The notes: generated by a model from the letters alone, not told the origin. DNA of 61,137 nucleotides from Clostridiaceae bacterium (GCA_012728275.1 JAAYFK010000049.1:141163-202299); one strand, 5' to 3'; numbered from the stretch's first letter, positions 44,480-54,070 are shown. Numbers and translations are program-made.

Positions 44480-47400
44480 TTAAGCCTTTTCTACAAAGAA
44501 ATAAATCTTCTCTGAATTGATGTCCCATTCCTTAGAAGAGGACTTATCTTCTTCATTGATGCTTACTGCTAGAGTCTCAGAAGCAATAAAGTCAGAATTC
44601 TTGAAAATAACTTCACCTAGCTTACTATTTCCTGAATAATACAAGTTAATCCTATCAGTTACTTCGAGTCCTGTTTCCTTGCGCTGCGTTTGAATCTTAG
44701 AGATCATCTCACGTACGAGACCATCCTCAATCAAGTCCTGTGTTAATACCGTGTTGATAGATACAGTCAAATCCTTATCCGACTGAGTGGAAAGGCCTTC
44801 AGGCTGAACTGTCTCAACAAGCAAATCCTCACTACTAAGCTCGAACTCCTGACCATCAACTGTAATTGTGATTGAACCATTCTTCAGTTTATTTACAGTC
44901 TCTTTTCCAGGCAAAGAAGCAATTACTTCCTTAGCATTATTAAGCTTTGAACCGAATTTTCTTCCACAAGTTCTAAGCTGAGGCTTGAAAACAAAATCAA
45001 CCAAGCCAGAAGCATCCGCCATACAAGAAATCTTTCTAACGTTGAGCTCATCACATACAATTTGTGCGTACTCGTCACCAAGTGTTCTATTGGAAACAAC
45101 ATAGATATCCGATACTGGCTGTCTATTCTTGATACTAGCGGAAGAACGAGCAGCTCTTCCTAGAACTACTATCTCTTGAACAAGTGTCATTTCTTCCTCA
45201 AGTTTATTATCAATTAGGCTCTCATCGCAAACTGGATAATCAGTCATATGAACTGACTCAGGAGCGTTAGGATTTACCGTTCTAACGAGATTCTGATAAA
45301 CGGACTCGGTCACAAATGGAACAAAAGGAGCGCACAATCGTGTGAAACTCTCTAGAACCGTATAAAGGGTCATGAAAGCATCTGTCTTGTCCTTTGTCAT
45401 ATCTCCAGCCCAGAATCTCTCACGGCATCGACGTACGTACCAATTTGATAACTCGTCAGTAAAATCAGTAATGATTCTAGCTGAACCAGTAATATCATAT
45501 GTTGACATCTTCTCATCAACGCTCTTAATCAATGATTGCAATCGAGAAATAATCCATCTGTCCATCGCGCAAAGATTCTTCATATCATATGAACACTTTG
45601 TTGGATCGAATTGATCAATTTGAGCATACATAATGTAGAACGCATATGTATTCCAATATGTTCCAATGAATTTTCTTTGGCCCTCATTTACTGAAGCATC
45701 CGAAAAACGACTTGGAAGCCATGGTGCATTCGCACTGTAGAAATACCATCTTGCTGCATCCGCACCTTGCTTATTAAGAATATCCCAAGGGTTAACTACA
45801 TTACCCTTGTGCTTACTCATCTTAATACCATTCTCGTCTTGCACAAGACCCATTACAATACAATTCTCAAAAGGACTCTTTTCGAAAAGAACCGTGCTAA
45901 TTGCAAGCAAGGAGTAGAACCAACCTCTCGTCTGGTCTAAAGCTTCCGAGATAAACTGGCAAGGATAATGCGACTCAAAGAATTCCTTATTCTCAAATGG
46001 ATAGTGATACTGAGCAAACGGCATCGCTCCGGAATCAAACCAGCAATCGATAACCTCACTTACGCGAGTCATCTTGCCACCACACTTCTCACACTTAATA
46101 TGTACGTTGTCAACATATGGCTTGTGTAACTCAATATCCTCTGGACAATCATCACTCATTGACTTCAATTCTTCAATCGATCCAATACAATGACGATGAC
46201 CACACTCACACTCCCAAACAGGTAGTGGTGTTCCCCAATATCTTTCACGAGAAATTCCCCAATCGACAACATTCTCAAGGAAATTCCCCATTCTTCCGTC
46301 TCTAATTGACTCTGGATACCAATTAACCATCTTATTTGACTTAATTAGCTCGTCTCTCTTTGTGCTCATCGCGATAAACCATGAGCTTCTTGCATAATAA
46401 ATAAGAGGAGTATCACATCTCCAACAAAATGGATAGTCATGCTCATAAGGCATCTTCTTAAGAAGCTTGCCCTCCATACTTAACTTCTTGACAATAATTG
46501 GATCAGCTGCCTTAACGAACAAACCCTTTACTTCATCACAATCCTCAGGCATAGTACCATCTTCGTTAACAAGCTGAACAAAAGGTAAATCATTCTGTCT
46601 GCCTACGCGTGCATCATCCTCACCAAAAGCAGGAGCAATGTGAACGATACCAGTACCGTCACTCATAGTAACGTAACTATCAGAAACAATATAGTGACCC
46701 TTCTTCTTAAGTGATGCTAAAGAGTTTGTCGCGTATGGAAGCAAAGGAACATATTCCATTCCAACCATATCTGTGCCCTTCATCGTTGAGATTGTCTCAT
46801 ACTCTTCGAAAAGAGTTGAAACAAGAACGGATGCCATATAGTAATATACATCCTTCGAACTTCCATCAAGATCGGTCGATACCTTAATCAACGAATATTC
46901 ATCTTTGGGACTTACACACAAAGCGACATTCGAAGGGAGTGTCCAAGGGGTTGTTGTCCAAGCTGCAAAGTAAGTATTCTCCTTACCCTTAACAGCAAAT
47001 CTAACGAATACAGAATTCTCCTTGACACACTTATATCCTTGAGCTACTTCGTGACTTGATAAAGCCGTTCCGCATCTTGGGCAATAAGGAACAATCTTAT
47101 GTCCCTTGTAAAGCATACCCTTATCCCAGATCGTCTTAAGTGCCCACCACTCAGATTCAATATAGTTGTTGTCGTATGTAACATATGGATTCTCCATGTC
47201 AGCCCAGAAGCCAACACGCTCACTCATCTGTTCCCACTCATCTTTATATTTCCAAACAGATTTCTTACATTGCTTGATAAAAGGCTCGACTCCATAAGTC
47301 TCAATTTGAGGCTTACCGTTAATTCCGAGCATCTTCTCTACTTCAAGCTCTACAGGAAGACCATGAGTATCCCAGCCAGCCTTAAAAGAAACATTCTGTC

Positions 47401-47629
47401 CCTTCATTGCATGGTATCTTGGAACAACGTCCTTTATAACTCTAGTCTTAATATGACCAATATGTGGCATTCCATTTGCAGTTGGAGGACCATCAAATAA
47501 TGTAAACGTTGGTTCATTGTCCTTAACTGGACGAATGGACTTCTTCTGAATATCATTACTCTTCCAAAAAGAAAGAACTTCCTTCTCTCTGTCTACAAAA
47601 TTCATATCTGGAGATACTTTATGATACAT
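44480..47629 (-). CDS. ileS: Isoleucine-tRNA ligase, eukaryote-like type
   Basis: Charges tRNA-Ile and hydrolyses mischarged valine. Motifs are GMPHIGHIKTRV (HIGH), KMSKHKGN, and the editing-domain WTTTPWTLPSN. The 1049 residues, the GLPVELEVEK stretch and the long C-terminal part without a clear zinc-binding end fit the IleRS2 clade. The frame opens with GTG at 47638, which lies inside the SD region; the ATG at 47629 is preferred. The leader is only about 50 bases and cannot hold a T-box. Confidence 0.93.
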   Translation of the reverse strand: MYHKVSPDMNFVDREKEVLSFWKSNDIQKKSIRPVKDNEPTFTLFDGPPTANGMPHIGHIKTRVIKDVVPRYHAMKGQNVSFKAGWDTHGLPVELEVEKMLGINGKPQIETYGVEPFIKQCKKSVWKYKDEWEQMSERVGFWADMENPYVTYDNNYIESEWWALKTIWDKGMLYKGHKIVPYCPRCGTALSSHEVAQGYKCVKENSVFVRFAVKGKENTYFAAWTTTPWTLPSNVALCVSPKDEYSLIKVSTDLDGSSKDVYYYMASVLVSTLFEEYETISTMKGTDMVGMEYVPLLPYATNSLASLKKKGHYIVSDSYVTMSDGTGIVHIAPAFGEDDARVGRQNDLPFVQLVNEDGTMPEDCDEVKGLFVKAADPIIVKKLSMEGKLLKKMPYEHDYPFCWRCDTPLIYYARSSWFIAMSTKRDELIKSNKMVNWYPESIRDGRMGNFLENVVDWGISRERYWGTPLPVWECECGHRHCIGSIEELKSMSDDCPEDIELHKPYVDNVHIKCEKCGGKMTRVSEVIDCWFDSGAMPFAQYHYPFENKEFFESHYPCQFISEALDQTRGWFYSLLAISTVLFEKSPFENCIVMGLVQDENGIKMSKHKGNVVNPWDILNKQGADAARWYFYSANAPWLPSRFSDASVNEGQRKFIGTYWNTYAFYIMYAQIDQFDPTKCSYDMKNLCAMDRWIISRLQSLIKSVDEKMSTYDITGSARIITDFTDELSNWYVRRCRERFWAGDMTKDKTDAFMTLYTVLESFTRLCAPFVPFVTESVYQNLVRTVNPNAPESVHMTDYPVCDESLIDNKLEEEMTLVQEIVVLGRAARSSASIKNRQPVSDIYVVSNRTLGDEYAQIVCDELNVRKISCMADASGLVDFVFKPQLRTCGRKFGSKLNNAKEVIASLPGKETVNKLKNGSITITVDGQEFELSSEDLLVETVQPEGLSTQSDKDLTVSINTVLTQDLIEDGLVREMISKIQTQRKETGLEVTDRINLYYSGNSKLGEVIFKNSDFIASETLAVSINEEDKSSSKEWDINSEKIYFFVEKA

Positions 47630-47687
47630 TCTTCTCACCTTCGACTTGATTTATTACGCAAATTGCGCACTACAACACTGACTAGCT

Positions 47688-47717
47688 ATTATAATAAAAT
47701 ATCAAGTTCAAAGTCAA
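47688..47717 (-). promoter_or_regulatory. Promoter for ileS
   Basis: Minus-strand TTGACT (47712-47717) and TATAAT (47688-47693) are 18 bases apart, and the ileS ATG follows after about 58 bases. The short leader shows no specifier hairpin or T-box sequence. Confidence 0.75.
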
Positions 47718-47725
47718 GGAAGAAC

Positions 47726-48319
47726 TCACATGCGAGATTCCAGAATGAAGGCACTCTCCAAATCAGCAGTATGAATAGCCGCTACACCAGGATATATAGC
47801 CGCGCTTTGTGAAAAAGCATCAGGATAGGAATTTCCTTCACGTCCCATATGAAGTCTAATCATCGCGTACTCTTCCGGAGAAAGTCTTATACAGCATTGA
47901 ACCAAATAACAGGACTTCTCTCCGTGACCCACTGGAAAAGCGTCATTAATTCCCCATTCAACAACTTCCTTCCACTCTCCATCAATCTTTCTATTACGCT
48001 TCTGTTGCTCATAAAAATTAGCCTTACAAATATCATGTAGAAGGGACGTAATAATAACCGTGTCGTCCGATAAGGATAATAGTCCACTATCCACCTTGCC
48101 CTTAAGCAACTTATATACATTGATAGAGTGCAGGGCTAATCCTCCGCGACAACTTAGGTGATATTTTGTAGAAGCCGGAGCAGTAAAAAAATCAGACTCA
48201 CAAAGCCACTTAATAAGACTGTCAATTCCCCTTCTGCCTGTAGAATTCAACATCTCTATTATCTTCGCTTTATTTACTTCGATTGATTCTTCACTTATTA
48301 CAAAAGAATTGTTACTCAT
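47726..48319 (-). CDS. HD-domain protein, possible nucleic-acid phosphodiesterase
   Basis: A 197-residue HD protein. Metal ligands are His in SINVYKLL context (ALHSIN), the HD pair in SLLHDICKANFYE, and a later VGHGEKS and LHMGREG. It is recognised as a small hydrolase often annotated only as HD-domain protein; the substrate is not known. Two ATGs are possible; 48319 has GGAGAG upstream whereas 48340 has no SD. It is encoded immediately after the pseudouridine synthase. Confidence 0.72.
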   Translation of the reverse strand: MSNNSFVISEESIEVNKAKIIEMLNSTGRRGIDSLIKWLCESDFFTAPASTKYHLSCRGGLALHSINVYKLLKGKVDSGLLSLSDDTVIITSLLHDICKANFYEQQKRNRKIDGEWKEVVEWGINDAFPVGHGEKSCYLVQCCIRLSPEEYAMIRLHMGREGNSYPDAFSQSAAIYPGVAAIHTADLESAFILESRM

Positions 48320-48340
48320 ATTTTCTCTCCAAATATTCAT

Positions 48341-49036
48341 TTAATTGCTTTCAAAATAGGTCCATGGTTTTACATTAGGTCTATCAATAGTATACTCCAG
48401 AAACTCGCCATTAATGGGATGATAGAAGCCTAGATAATTAGATTGCAAGCAAATACTTGTTCTAGAATTCTTTACTCCATACTTCGTATCTCCAATGAGA
48501 GGATAGCCTATATGAGCAAATTGAGCCCTTATTTGATGAGAGCGACCCGTCACTAGCTCAATTTGAAGTAAGCTATACTCTTTGTCATCTCTGGTTGCGT
48601 ATCCTTTGACTTCATATGAAAGCTTAGCAAATTTGCTGTTGAGAACTTCGTTATCGAGCACTCTGACCATGTTCATATTCTCATCCTTAATCAAATAAGA
48701 GATAAGTGTGTCGCTACGCTTCTCGATATGACCCGAAACTATGGCACAATATCCTTTTCGCACTCTTCCAGAACGAATCTGTTCACTTAAACGAGAAGCA
48801 CACTTGCTTGTTTTCGCGAAAACCATAAGACCAGAAACATTGCGGTCTAAGCGATGCAAAAGTCCCAAATATGCATCTCCAGGTTTGTTGTACTTGTCTT
48901 TGAGATATGCCTTCAACTGAGTAAGCATGTCAGGCGCATCAGTCCCGTCTGATTGAGACAAAACGCCAGCACTCTTAACAGCAACCAAGACGTGATTATC
49001 TTCAAAAACGATCTCGGGATAGTCGATATTAATCAT
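48341..49036 (-). CDS. RluA-family RNA pseudouridine synthase
   Basis: Converts specific uridines in rRNA or tRNA to pseudouridine. The catalytic aspartate lies in LHRLDRNVSGLMVFAKT, and the later GRSHQIRAQFAHIGYPLIGDTKYG motif is complete. The N-terminal S4 domain is absent, as in short family members of about 230 residues. The long frame opens inside the upstream gene; the ATG at 49036 overlaps the methyltransferase stop by eight bases and has GGTGGAG upstream. The target site is unknown. Confidence 0.88.
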   Translation of the reverse strand: MINIDYPEIVFEDNHVLVAVKSAGVLSQSDGTDAPDMLTQLKAYLKDKYNKPGDAYLGLLHRLDRNVSGLMVFAKTSKCASRLSEQIRSGRVRKGYCAIVSGHIEKRSDTLISYLIKDENMNMVRVLDNEVLNSKFAKLSYEVKGYATRDDKEYSLLQIELVTGRSHQIRAQFAHIGYPLIGDTKYGVKNSRTSICLQSNYLGFYHPINGEFLEYTIDRPNVKPWTYFESN

Positions 49037-49928
49037 TACTCCACCTAGCAGTACATCCGCATGGTAAAAATATACCCATATTCTTGATAGGCAAGCAAAG
49101 CTCATCAGCGACCACCTTGCCCCCAAATTTATTACCAACAGTGAGTCTCAAAATTGCTCCGCTAGCTTGTGTAGAAACACCGGCTGTATATGAACTAATA
49201 ATAAAAAACAAAGGATTATCAGATAGTAGGAGAGTACAGCGCTGTGCTAACTCATATAATGCCTCTTCAAGCTTCCACAATTCTCCGGAAGGACCTCGGC
49301 CATATGCAGGAGGGTCCATGATAATACCATCGTATTTTCGACCTCTACGAATCTCCCGCTCAACAAAACTTCTGCAATCTTCAGCTATAAATCTTATGTA
49401 TGATTCATCCAAGCCAGAAAGTGCAACATTCTCTTTAGCTTCGGCTATCATACCTTTGGATGCATCGACATGAACTACCTCATTAGCACCAGCGCTAGCT
49501 GTTGCTACCGTAGCACCACCAGTATATGCGAAAAGATTTAGAATTCGAACATCCTTTCTTCCACTATCGCGAGCATCCTTAATTTTACTGGCACAAAACT
49601 CCCAATTCGCTGCTTGCTCAGGAAATAAGCCCGTATGCTTAAAAGCAGTAGGAAATATCTTGAAAGTCAGTTTCTTATTAAGTAATTCATAATTTATCTT
49701 CCAACTATTAGGAAACGACGATAGTTTCGACCAAGAACCACCCCCGGTTGAACTACGAACATATATAGCATTTGGTCTCGGGAGAGAGTCCTTATTAACA
49801 ACATCAATATCGGGCCAGATCACTTGAGGATCAGGTCTTCGTAATATCACTTCGCCCCAACGCTCGAGTTTCTCAGAATTACTCGCGTAAAGTACTTCAA
49901 AATCATTCCAATTGTCTGCAAGAAACAA
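49029..49928 (-). CDS. Class I SAM-dependent RNA methyltransferase
   Basis: Resembles the RlmI/RlmK family of rRNA cytosine or guanine methyltransferases. The SAM motif is LNLFAYTGGATVATASAGA, and the catalytic motif IV region is IIMDPPAYGRGPSG. Residues 1-110 form an N-terminal part with a beta-rich body. The start is TTG with AGGAG six bases upstream, giving 299 residues. It lies 12 bases after a lipoprotein gene and overlaps the pseudouridine synthase gene, forming a small RNA-modification pair. Confidence 0.83.
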   Translation of the reverse strand: MFLADNWNDFEVLYASNSEKLERWGEVILRRPDPQVIWPDIDVVNKDSLPRPNAIYVRSSTGGGSWSKLSSFPNSWKINYELLNKKLTFKIFPTAFKHTGLFPEQAANWEFCASKIKDARDSGRKDVRILNLFAYTGGATVATASAGANEVVHVDASKGMIAEAKENVALSGLDESYIRFIAEDCRSFVEREIRRGRKYDGIIMDPPAYGRGPSGELWKLEEALYELAQRCTLLLSDNPLFFIISSYTAGVSTQASGAILRLTVGNKFGGKVVADELCLPIKNMGIFLPCGCTARWSND

Positions 49929-49940
49929 AGCTATCTCCTG

Positions 49941-50813
49941 TTAATTCACGTTAATATCGTCAGAGGAATAAACTGGCTCTTCGTCGACTAAAATCGAAGC
50001 ACTATAAGACCCGCTACTTAGACTGGTAACGTCACCTGCCGCAACAGAGAAATCAGCCATGCAAGTCAATGCATCAACCATTATTATCTCCATGCTTGCT
50101 ATCAAATCACCATCTTTATATAAGCCAATTGTAAATGTGTATGAAAATGGCATATCAAAATAGAATACAGGTTGCAAAGCTACAGGAGAACTCAAGTTGC
50201 TTCCAGATATAGGATTCCCTGTCATAGGATCATACCAATAACAACCTAAGCAATGCAATTCTAGGAATGCACCATTGACGATATATGGATTACCATTCTC
50301 ATCCAAAATACATATTCCTTCATATCCTTCAAACGCCAACTCAGCAATATCAGACAAGTCCTTGAATATGAACTCACTATTCTTCTTATTTAAAGTTAGC
50401 TTAACTTTCTTATCTTTTGTCCTAGCATCGCTAATTGCTTCGGAAAAGGCTTCTTGAGTTCCACAACTTAGTTCAGAAGAAATATCGGCAAACTCAATGA
50501 AGCTTAACTCAATCACAACGCTAAGAGTCTCATCCCCATATTCATAATCAACACTCGTTAATTCAAAATTGAAACTATCCATAGCCTCATCGAATACTAG
50601 CTGTTGATACTCATCTAAAGAAGGAATATCAACTTCCTTCTTTGAAAAGTCATTAATGCAACTAGGATCGCTCTTTATTGCATCAAAAGCTTCTTCTATA
50701 TATTCAGTCGCTTTATCAATAGTAATCTTCTCAAGAAGACTACAACCCGATAGCATAAAAGGTAGTACAAGAACAACAGTCAACAGCAAAGCAACAAGTT
50801 TCTTCTTATTCAC
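49941..50813 (-). CDS. Lipoprotein of local family, one divergent beta module
   Basis: An exported lipoprotein of unknown function, 290 residues. The signal peptide is VNKKKLVALLLTVVLVLPFM with lipobox LSGC (Cys24). Residues about 25-160 are an alpha-beta domain with a pattern like NTF2-fold lipoproteins. The rest is beta-rich, ending in a segment with SGSYSASILVDEEPV comparable to the modules of the neighbouring paralogs. The start is GTG at 50813, ten bases after GGAGG; the frame otherwise opens in the preceding gene. It has its own promoter, which can also serve the downstream methyltransferase. Confidence 0.78.
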   Translation of the reverse strand: MNKKKLVALLLTVVLVLPFMLSGCSLLEKITIDKATEYIEEAFDAIKSDPSCINDFSKKEVDIPSLDEYQQLVFDEAMDSFNFELTSVDYEYGDETLSVVIELSFIEFADISSELSCGTQEAFSEAISDARTKDKKVKLTLNKKNSEFIFKDLSDIAELAFEGYEGICILDENGNPYIVNGAFLELHCLGCYWYDPMTGNPISGSNLSSPVALQPVFYFDMPFSYTFTIGLYKDGDLIASMEIIMVDALTCMADFSVAAGDVTSLSSGSYSASILVDEEPVYSSDDINVN

Positions 50814-50859
50814 GTTAATGTATCCTCCAAAAATAGAATCCTTATTCCAAATCCTTAAT

Positions 50860-50888
50860 ATAATATAGCATTTTATTAAATAAAACAA
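50860..50888 (-). promoter_or_regulatory. Promoter for lipoprotein-methyltransferase group
   Basis: Minus-strand TTGTTT (50883-50888) and TATTAT (50860-50865) are exactly 17 bases apart. It lies at the very 3' end of the upstream lipoprotein gene and about 45 bases before the GTG start. Confidence 0.6.
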
Positions 50889-50896
50889 TTTTCTTC

Positions 50897-52246
50897 TTAA
50901 GATACTTCGCAAGTACTAGAAATTATTACATTTCCTGCCATATCATATATTGTCATTACGTATGTTCCAGCCTCGAAATAATCCAATTCTTGATTAACCA
51001 TATCTACTGAAAGACTCAATCTCAAATACTGACCACTGTCACTCAGCATAGGAGAAGTGTAGAACATTTCTGAATCAACTCCACTATCATATCTATGAAC
51101 TACAAAGAAAAATTTCCACACAAAACCACTATATGCAGCTGAGTCGACTGGATAGATGTCCATCGAGATTACTGAGGTATCATTTTCATAAGTGTCTTCA
51201 TCAGTATCTACTCCAACCCAACAACTATATAATATGTAATTTGAATATGGGCTTATCCCATTCTCTTGTTGAGTGATGCTTCCTGAAATATCAGCACTAT
51301 AAAAAACAGACAATCCATAGTTCTGTAAATAAACAACGCTACAAGACAGATCTTTAACTACTACACCGTCAAAATCATATACGACAAAGCGATAGACATC
51401 CGAAGGAAAGTATATACCGGCTTCTGGAACAAGGTTGCAATTCTCAGGATGTACTACACATCTAAGAATTCCAGAATCAGATTCAATGTCGCTGCTAGAA
51501 TATACCAAATTAGTACCGCCCTGATTATAAACCTCATATCTATACTCCCAAGAATAGTCTCCTAATAAGTACTCATCCTTTGGGAACAAATCCAATTCTA
51601 ATAATGTTGTGTTTATATAAGAATTGTTTCCATTTGAAGATAAGAAGAAAGATGTACTATCCAATATCTCTCTACAAGGTAATTGCGTAAACAAATAGTC
51701 AGCATTCAAGACAGGTGCATAGATTTTTTTCGCGATAACAGAAGGATCATCTATTAGCCATCTGCCATCAGTTTCAATCAATTTTAGAGAAATACTCACT
51801 TTCTTAACATTAATCTGAGTCGATATCTGCTCAATGAAGTCCTCGTAATCCTTTGGAAGAGATTCAATAACAGCCTCATAATCTGGCATAGTGATGGATA
51901 CTACCACAGAGCACTGCTTGCGATTATCACTCATCATAATACTGCTGAGCTGAAAACTCATATGTTGAAGAACTGAATTAGCACACAAGCCAGATCTCGT
52001 ATCAAAAATCTCTACTCCACTTCCATAAGCAGATAATACCGCCAAGGCTTCTCTTTCATCTACGCAATATGTCGACATCTCATCGATAGAACGATTGAAG
52101 CAAAGCGTCATGAACTCATTTACATTCTGAGTGCAAATGGCCTCATCCGATAGCGATTGTGAGCATCCTGATACAGCTAGAATAAAAGAAGCCATCAAAA
52201 CAAAGCACAACTGCTTTACTTTACTTACGCGAAAAAGCTTATCCAA
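50897..52246 (-). CDS. Lipoprotein of local family, two divergent beta modules
   Basis: A 449-residue exported lipoprotein with lipobox VSGC (Cys28) after a hydrophobic signal. Residues about 30-190 form the NTF2-like N-domain, ending with DGRWLIDDPS. Two beta segments follow at about 215-320 and 330-449, each finishing with a GxYxxxIYD or FYDxDG-type strand (EAGTYVMTIYDMAGNVI). The start is TTG with GGAGG six bases upstream; no ATG precedes the signal peptide. Its promoter region carries an inverted repeat. Function unknown. Confidence 0.75.
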   Translation of the reverse strand: MDKLFRVSKVKQLCFVLMASFILAVSGCSQSLSDEAICTQNVNEFMTLCFNRSIDEMSTYCVDEREALAVLSAYGSGVEIFDTRSGLCANSVLQHMSFQLSSIMMSDNRKQCSVVVSITMPDYEAVIESLPKDYEDFIEQISTQINVKKVSISLKLIETDGRWLIDDPSVIAKKIYAPVLNADYLFTQLPCREILDSTSFFLSSNGNNSYINTTLLELDLFPKDEYLLGDYSWEYRYEVYNQGGTNLVYSSSDIESDSGILRCVVHPENCNLVPEAGIYFPSDVYRFVVYDFDGVVVKDLSCSVVYLQNYGLSVFYSADISGSITQQENGISPYSNYILYSCWVGVDTDEDTYENDTSVISMDIYPVDSAAYSGFVWKFFFVVHRYDSGVDSEMFYTSPMLSDSGQYLRLSLSVDMVNQELDYFEAGTYVMTIYDMAGNVIISSTCEVS

Positions 52247-52298
52247 CTATTGCCTCCACTATGCATAATATAAAAACAATATAGCACATAATTATTAC

Positions 52299-52319
52299 CA
52301 CCTATTTCTATTATAGGTG
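52299..52319 (-). promoter_or_regulatory. Inverted repeat over a -10 element
   Basis: On the plus strand CACCTAT (52299-52305) and ATAGGTG (52313-52319) form a 7-bp dyad with a 7-base centre. On the minus strand a perfect TATAAT (52310-52315) lies inside this dyad, so a protein bound there would block the promoter. The -35 is poor (a TGTCAT 18 bases upstream). The gene start is about 65 bases downstream. Confidence 0.5.
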
Positions 52320-52459
52320 AAAATTGTAATAAAATGACACGACCAAAACGTTCTAATTAAAGTCAAAGCTATCAAATTAATAACGAATATATTAGTTAAT
52401 GCGCAGTTTTAACTTCATTTGCATTATGCAATAAAACTATTTCATTAGTTTTTCTATTC

Positions 52460-52494
52460 GAAAAAGACGACAAAACCCTGAAGTCATGTCGTCT
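52460..52494 (-). terminator. Rho-independent terminator after the 52527 lipoprotein
   Basis: Minus-strand AGACGACA (52487-52494) pairs with TGTCGTCT (52465-52472) in an 8-bp stem with a 14-base loop, then TTTTTCG. The remaining part of the 280-base gap 52247-52526 holds the dyad-overlapped promoter of the next gene; between them I see only AT-rich sequence. Confidence 0.8.
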
Positions 52495-52526
52495 AATTCA
52501 ACTAATATATAATCACAACTAATTTG

Positions 52527-54050
52527 TTATGCCTCAATAGTCGTCGTACTTCGGGCTATCTCAACACCATTTAAGTCAAAGAATACTATAGTGTACTCTC
52601 CTGGGGCAAAGCTAGACAGTCCAATATCACTTGGATAGAAGTAAGCTTCAATGTACATTCCCAAATCAGATTGGTCCTCACTTCTGAATATCATGGTAGT
52701 ACCTTGATATACTTCAAAGTAGAAATTCCATTCCGCATTATACGAAAAATCGTTAGTGATAATATCCAACTCCAACTCACTGTTATCAGCATCCCACCAT
52801 TCTGTACAATCGTAGAATGGAGAATAATCTCCGTTCGTTACATGTGTCGAAATATCTCCATTAATTGAAGGCACAACAGCAGTAGAATCTGATGTTATCA
52901 CGAGTCCGTCAGGTGAGAAGAAAGTAATCGTATATACTCCTTCCTCAAATGTAGCTACTCCGATATCCGTTGGATAGAAAAATGCCCCAAAATAATAACC
53001 TGAGTCCGTAGTTATGTCGCTTGTATATATAAGCTCATCGTCTTTCAATACTTCATAATAAAATTCCCATGTTAATTCATCACCTGCTGCTTCGTAGGTA
53101 GGAATAATATTTAACAGTAGGCAACTATCAGTTGAAATCAACCAATTTAACTGATCGATATAGGCAGAATAATCACCATTAGTAACTATTTGATTAATAT
53201 TACCAGATAATGGTGGTTCGCCTAATTCGATAGAATCAGATGCAATTTGCTCGTCATTCAGCGCATAGAAAGTAATCGTGTATGAACCCGCTGGCAAATA
53301 ATCAGCATTAATCATTTCTGGGGTAAACGAAGCCTCAATGTAGTATCCAGACTCTGTTTGGGAATCACTAGTATAGACTACCTCAGTATTATATGTGACT
53401 ACATAATAAAACTCGAACACAAAATCTTCATCAATTGCTACAATGTAAAGTTCTATACCTTCATTAGAATCATTGTACCAAGCTACACAATTTACTAATT
53501 CTTCATAATTAACAAATTGAATGTCATTGTCGCTGACTTTGTCATAAAAGTCTTCCTTAAAATCTTCTGGATTAGATATAAACCACTCTTCATCATCAAA
53601 TTCAAATTCTAAAGTAACAATATACTCTTTAGTTTCTTCAGTATTGGCCAGAATATCAATGAACTCATCTTTGTCCTCTGGCTCTTCATCCATAGCCGCC
53701 TCGAAGTCTGGTACAGAAATAATATAGTCAATAGAACCAACTCCGTCCTTCTTACTACAATCAGCACTCTTCTCGTCAGCTTCGAAAGTGGCATTCTCTA
53801 TAATAGCATCAAGTATTTCATAATCTACAGTAATTAAAGTGCCATTATTATAATCTCTAAGGATTTGAGCATCATCGTCAATGCAGACATCTATGCAATC
53901 ATCGATTTCTCTTGCTAGAGCTGATTCGACAAACTCATCTCCTACTCTAATACACTCTTCTTTAGACTTATCAAACGAAGAACAAGAGGCTAAAGAAGCA
54001 AGCATACTAATAGAAAGAACTGCTGTAACTGTTTTTACTGTCCCTTTTAT
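52527..54050 (-). CDS. Tandem-duplicated lipoprotein, copy A, probable ATA start
   Basis: An exported acidic lipoprotein, 507 residues if started at ATA 54050. The lipobox is LASC (Cys23). The N-domain (about 25-175) ends with EEWFISNPEDF. Three beta modules of about 100 residues follow, each with a WxFYxEV strand, a TSDxxTDSGYY turn and a GxYTIxFF strand. At the aligned start, copy B has ATG but this copy has ATA, after GGGGG. An upstream ATG at 54089 lacks an SD and lies in the region aligned with copy B's untranslated DNA. The function is unknown. Confidence 0.78.
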   Translation of the reverse strand: MKGTVKTVTAVLSISMLASLASCSSFDKSKEECIRVGDEFVESALAREIDDCIDVCIDDDAQILRDYNNGTLITVDYEILDAIIENATFEADEKSADCSKKDGVGSIDYIISVPDFEAAMDEEPEDKDEFIDILANTEETKEYIVTLEFEFDDEEWFISNPEDFKEDFYDKVSDNDIQFVNYEELVNCVAWYNDSNEGIELYIVAIDEDFVFEFYYVVTYNTEVVYTSDSQTESGYYIEASFTPEMINADYLPAGSYTITFYALNDEQIASDSIELGEPPLSGNINQIVTNGDYSAYIDQLNWLISTDSCLLLNIIPTYEAAGDELTWEFYYEVLKDDELIYTSDITTDSGYYFGAFFYPTDIGVATFEEGVYTITFFSPDGLVITSDSTAVVPSINGDISTHVTNGDYSPFYDCTEWWDADNSELELDIITNDFSYNAEWNFYFEVYQGTTMIFRSEDQSDLGMYIEAYFYPSDIGLSSFAPGEYTIVFFDLNGVEIARSTTTIEA

Positions 54051-54070
54051 GTGAACCCCCAAAAATAAAC

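Noticed and set aside
47639..47725. T-box leader before ileS
   Set aside because: The gap is 87 bases, most of it taken by the promoter, with no specifier stem or T-box sequence.
52320..52460. Small RNA gene in the 280-base gap between lipoprotein genes
   Set aside because: The stretch is AT-rich, with no promoter-terminator pair of its own apart from the elements assigned to the flanking genes.
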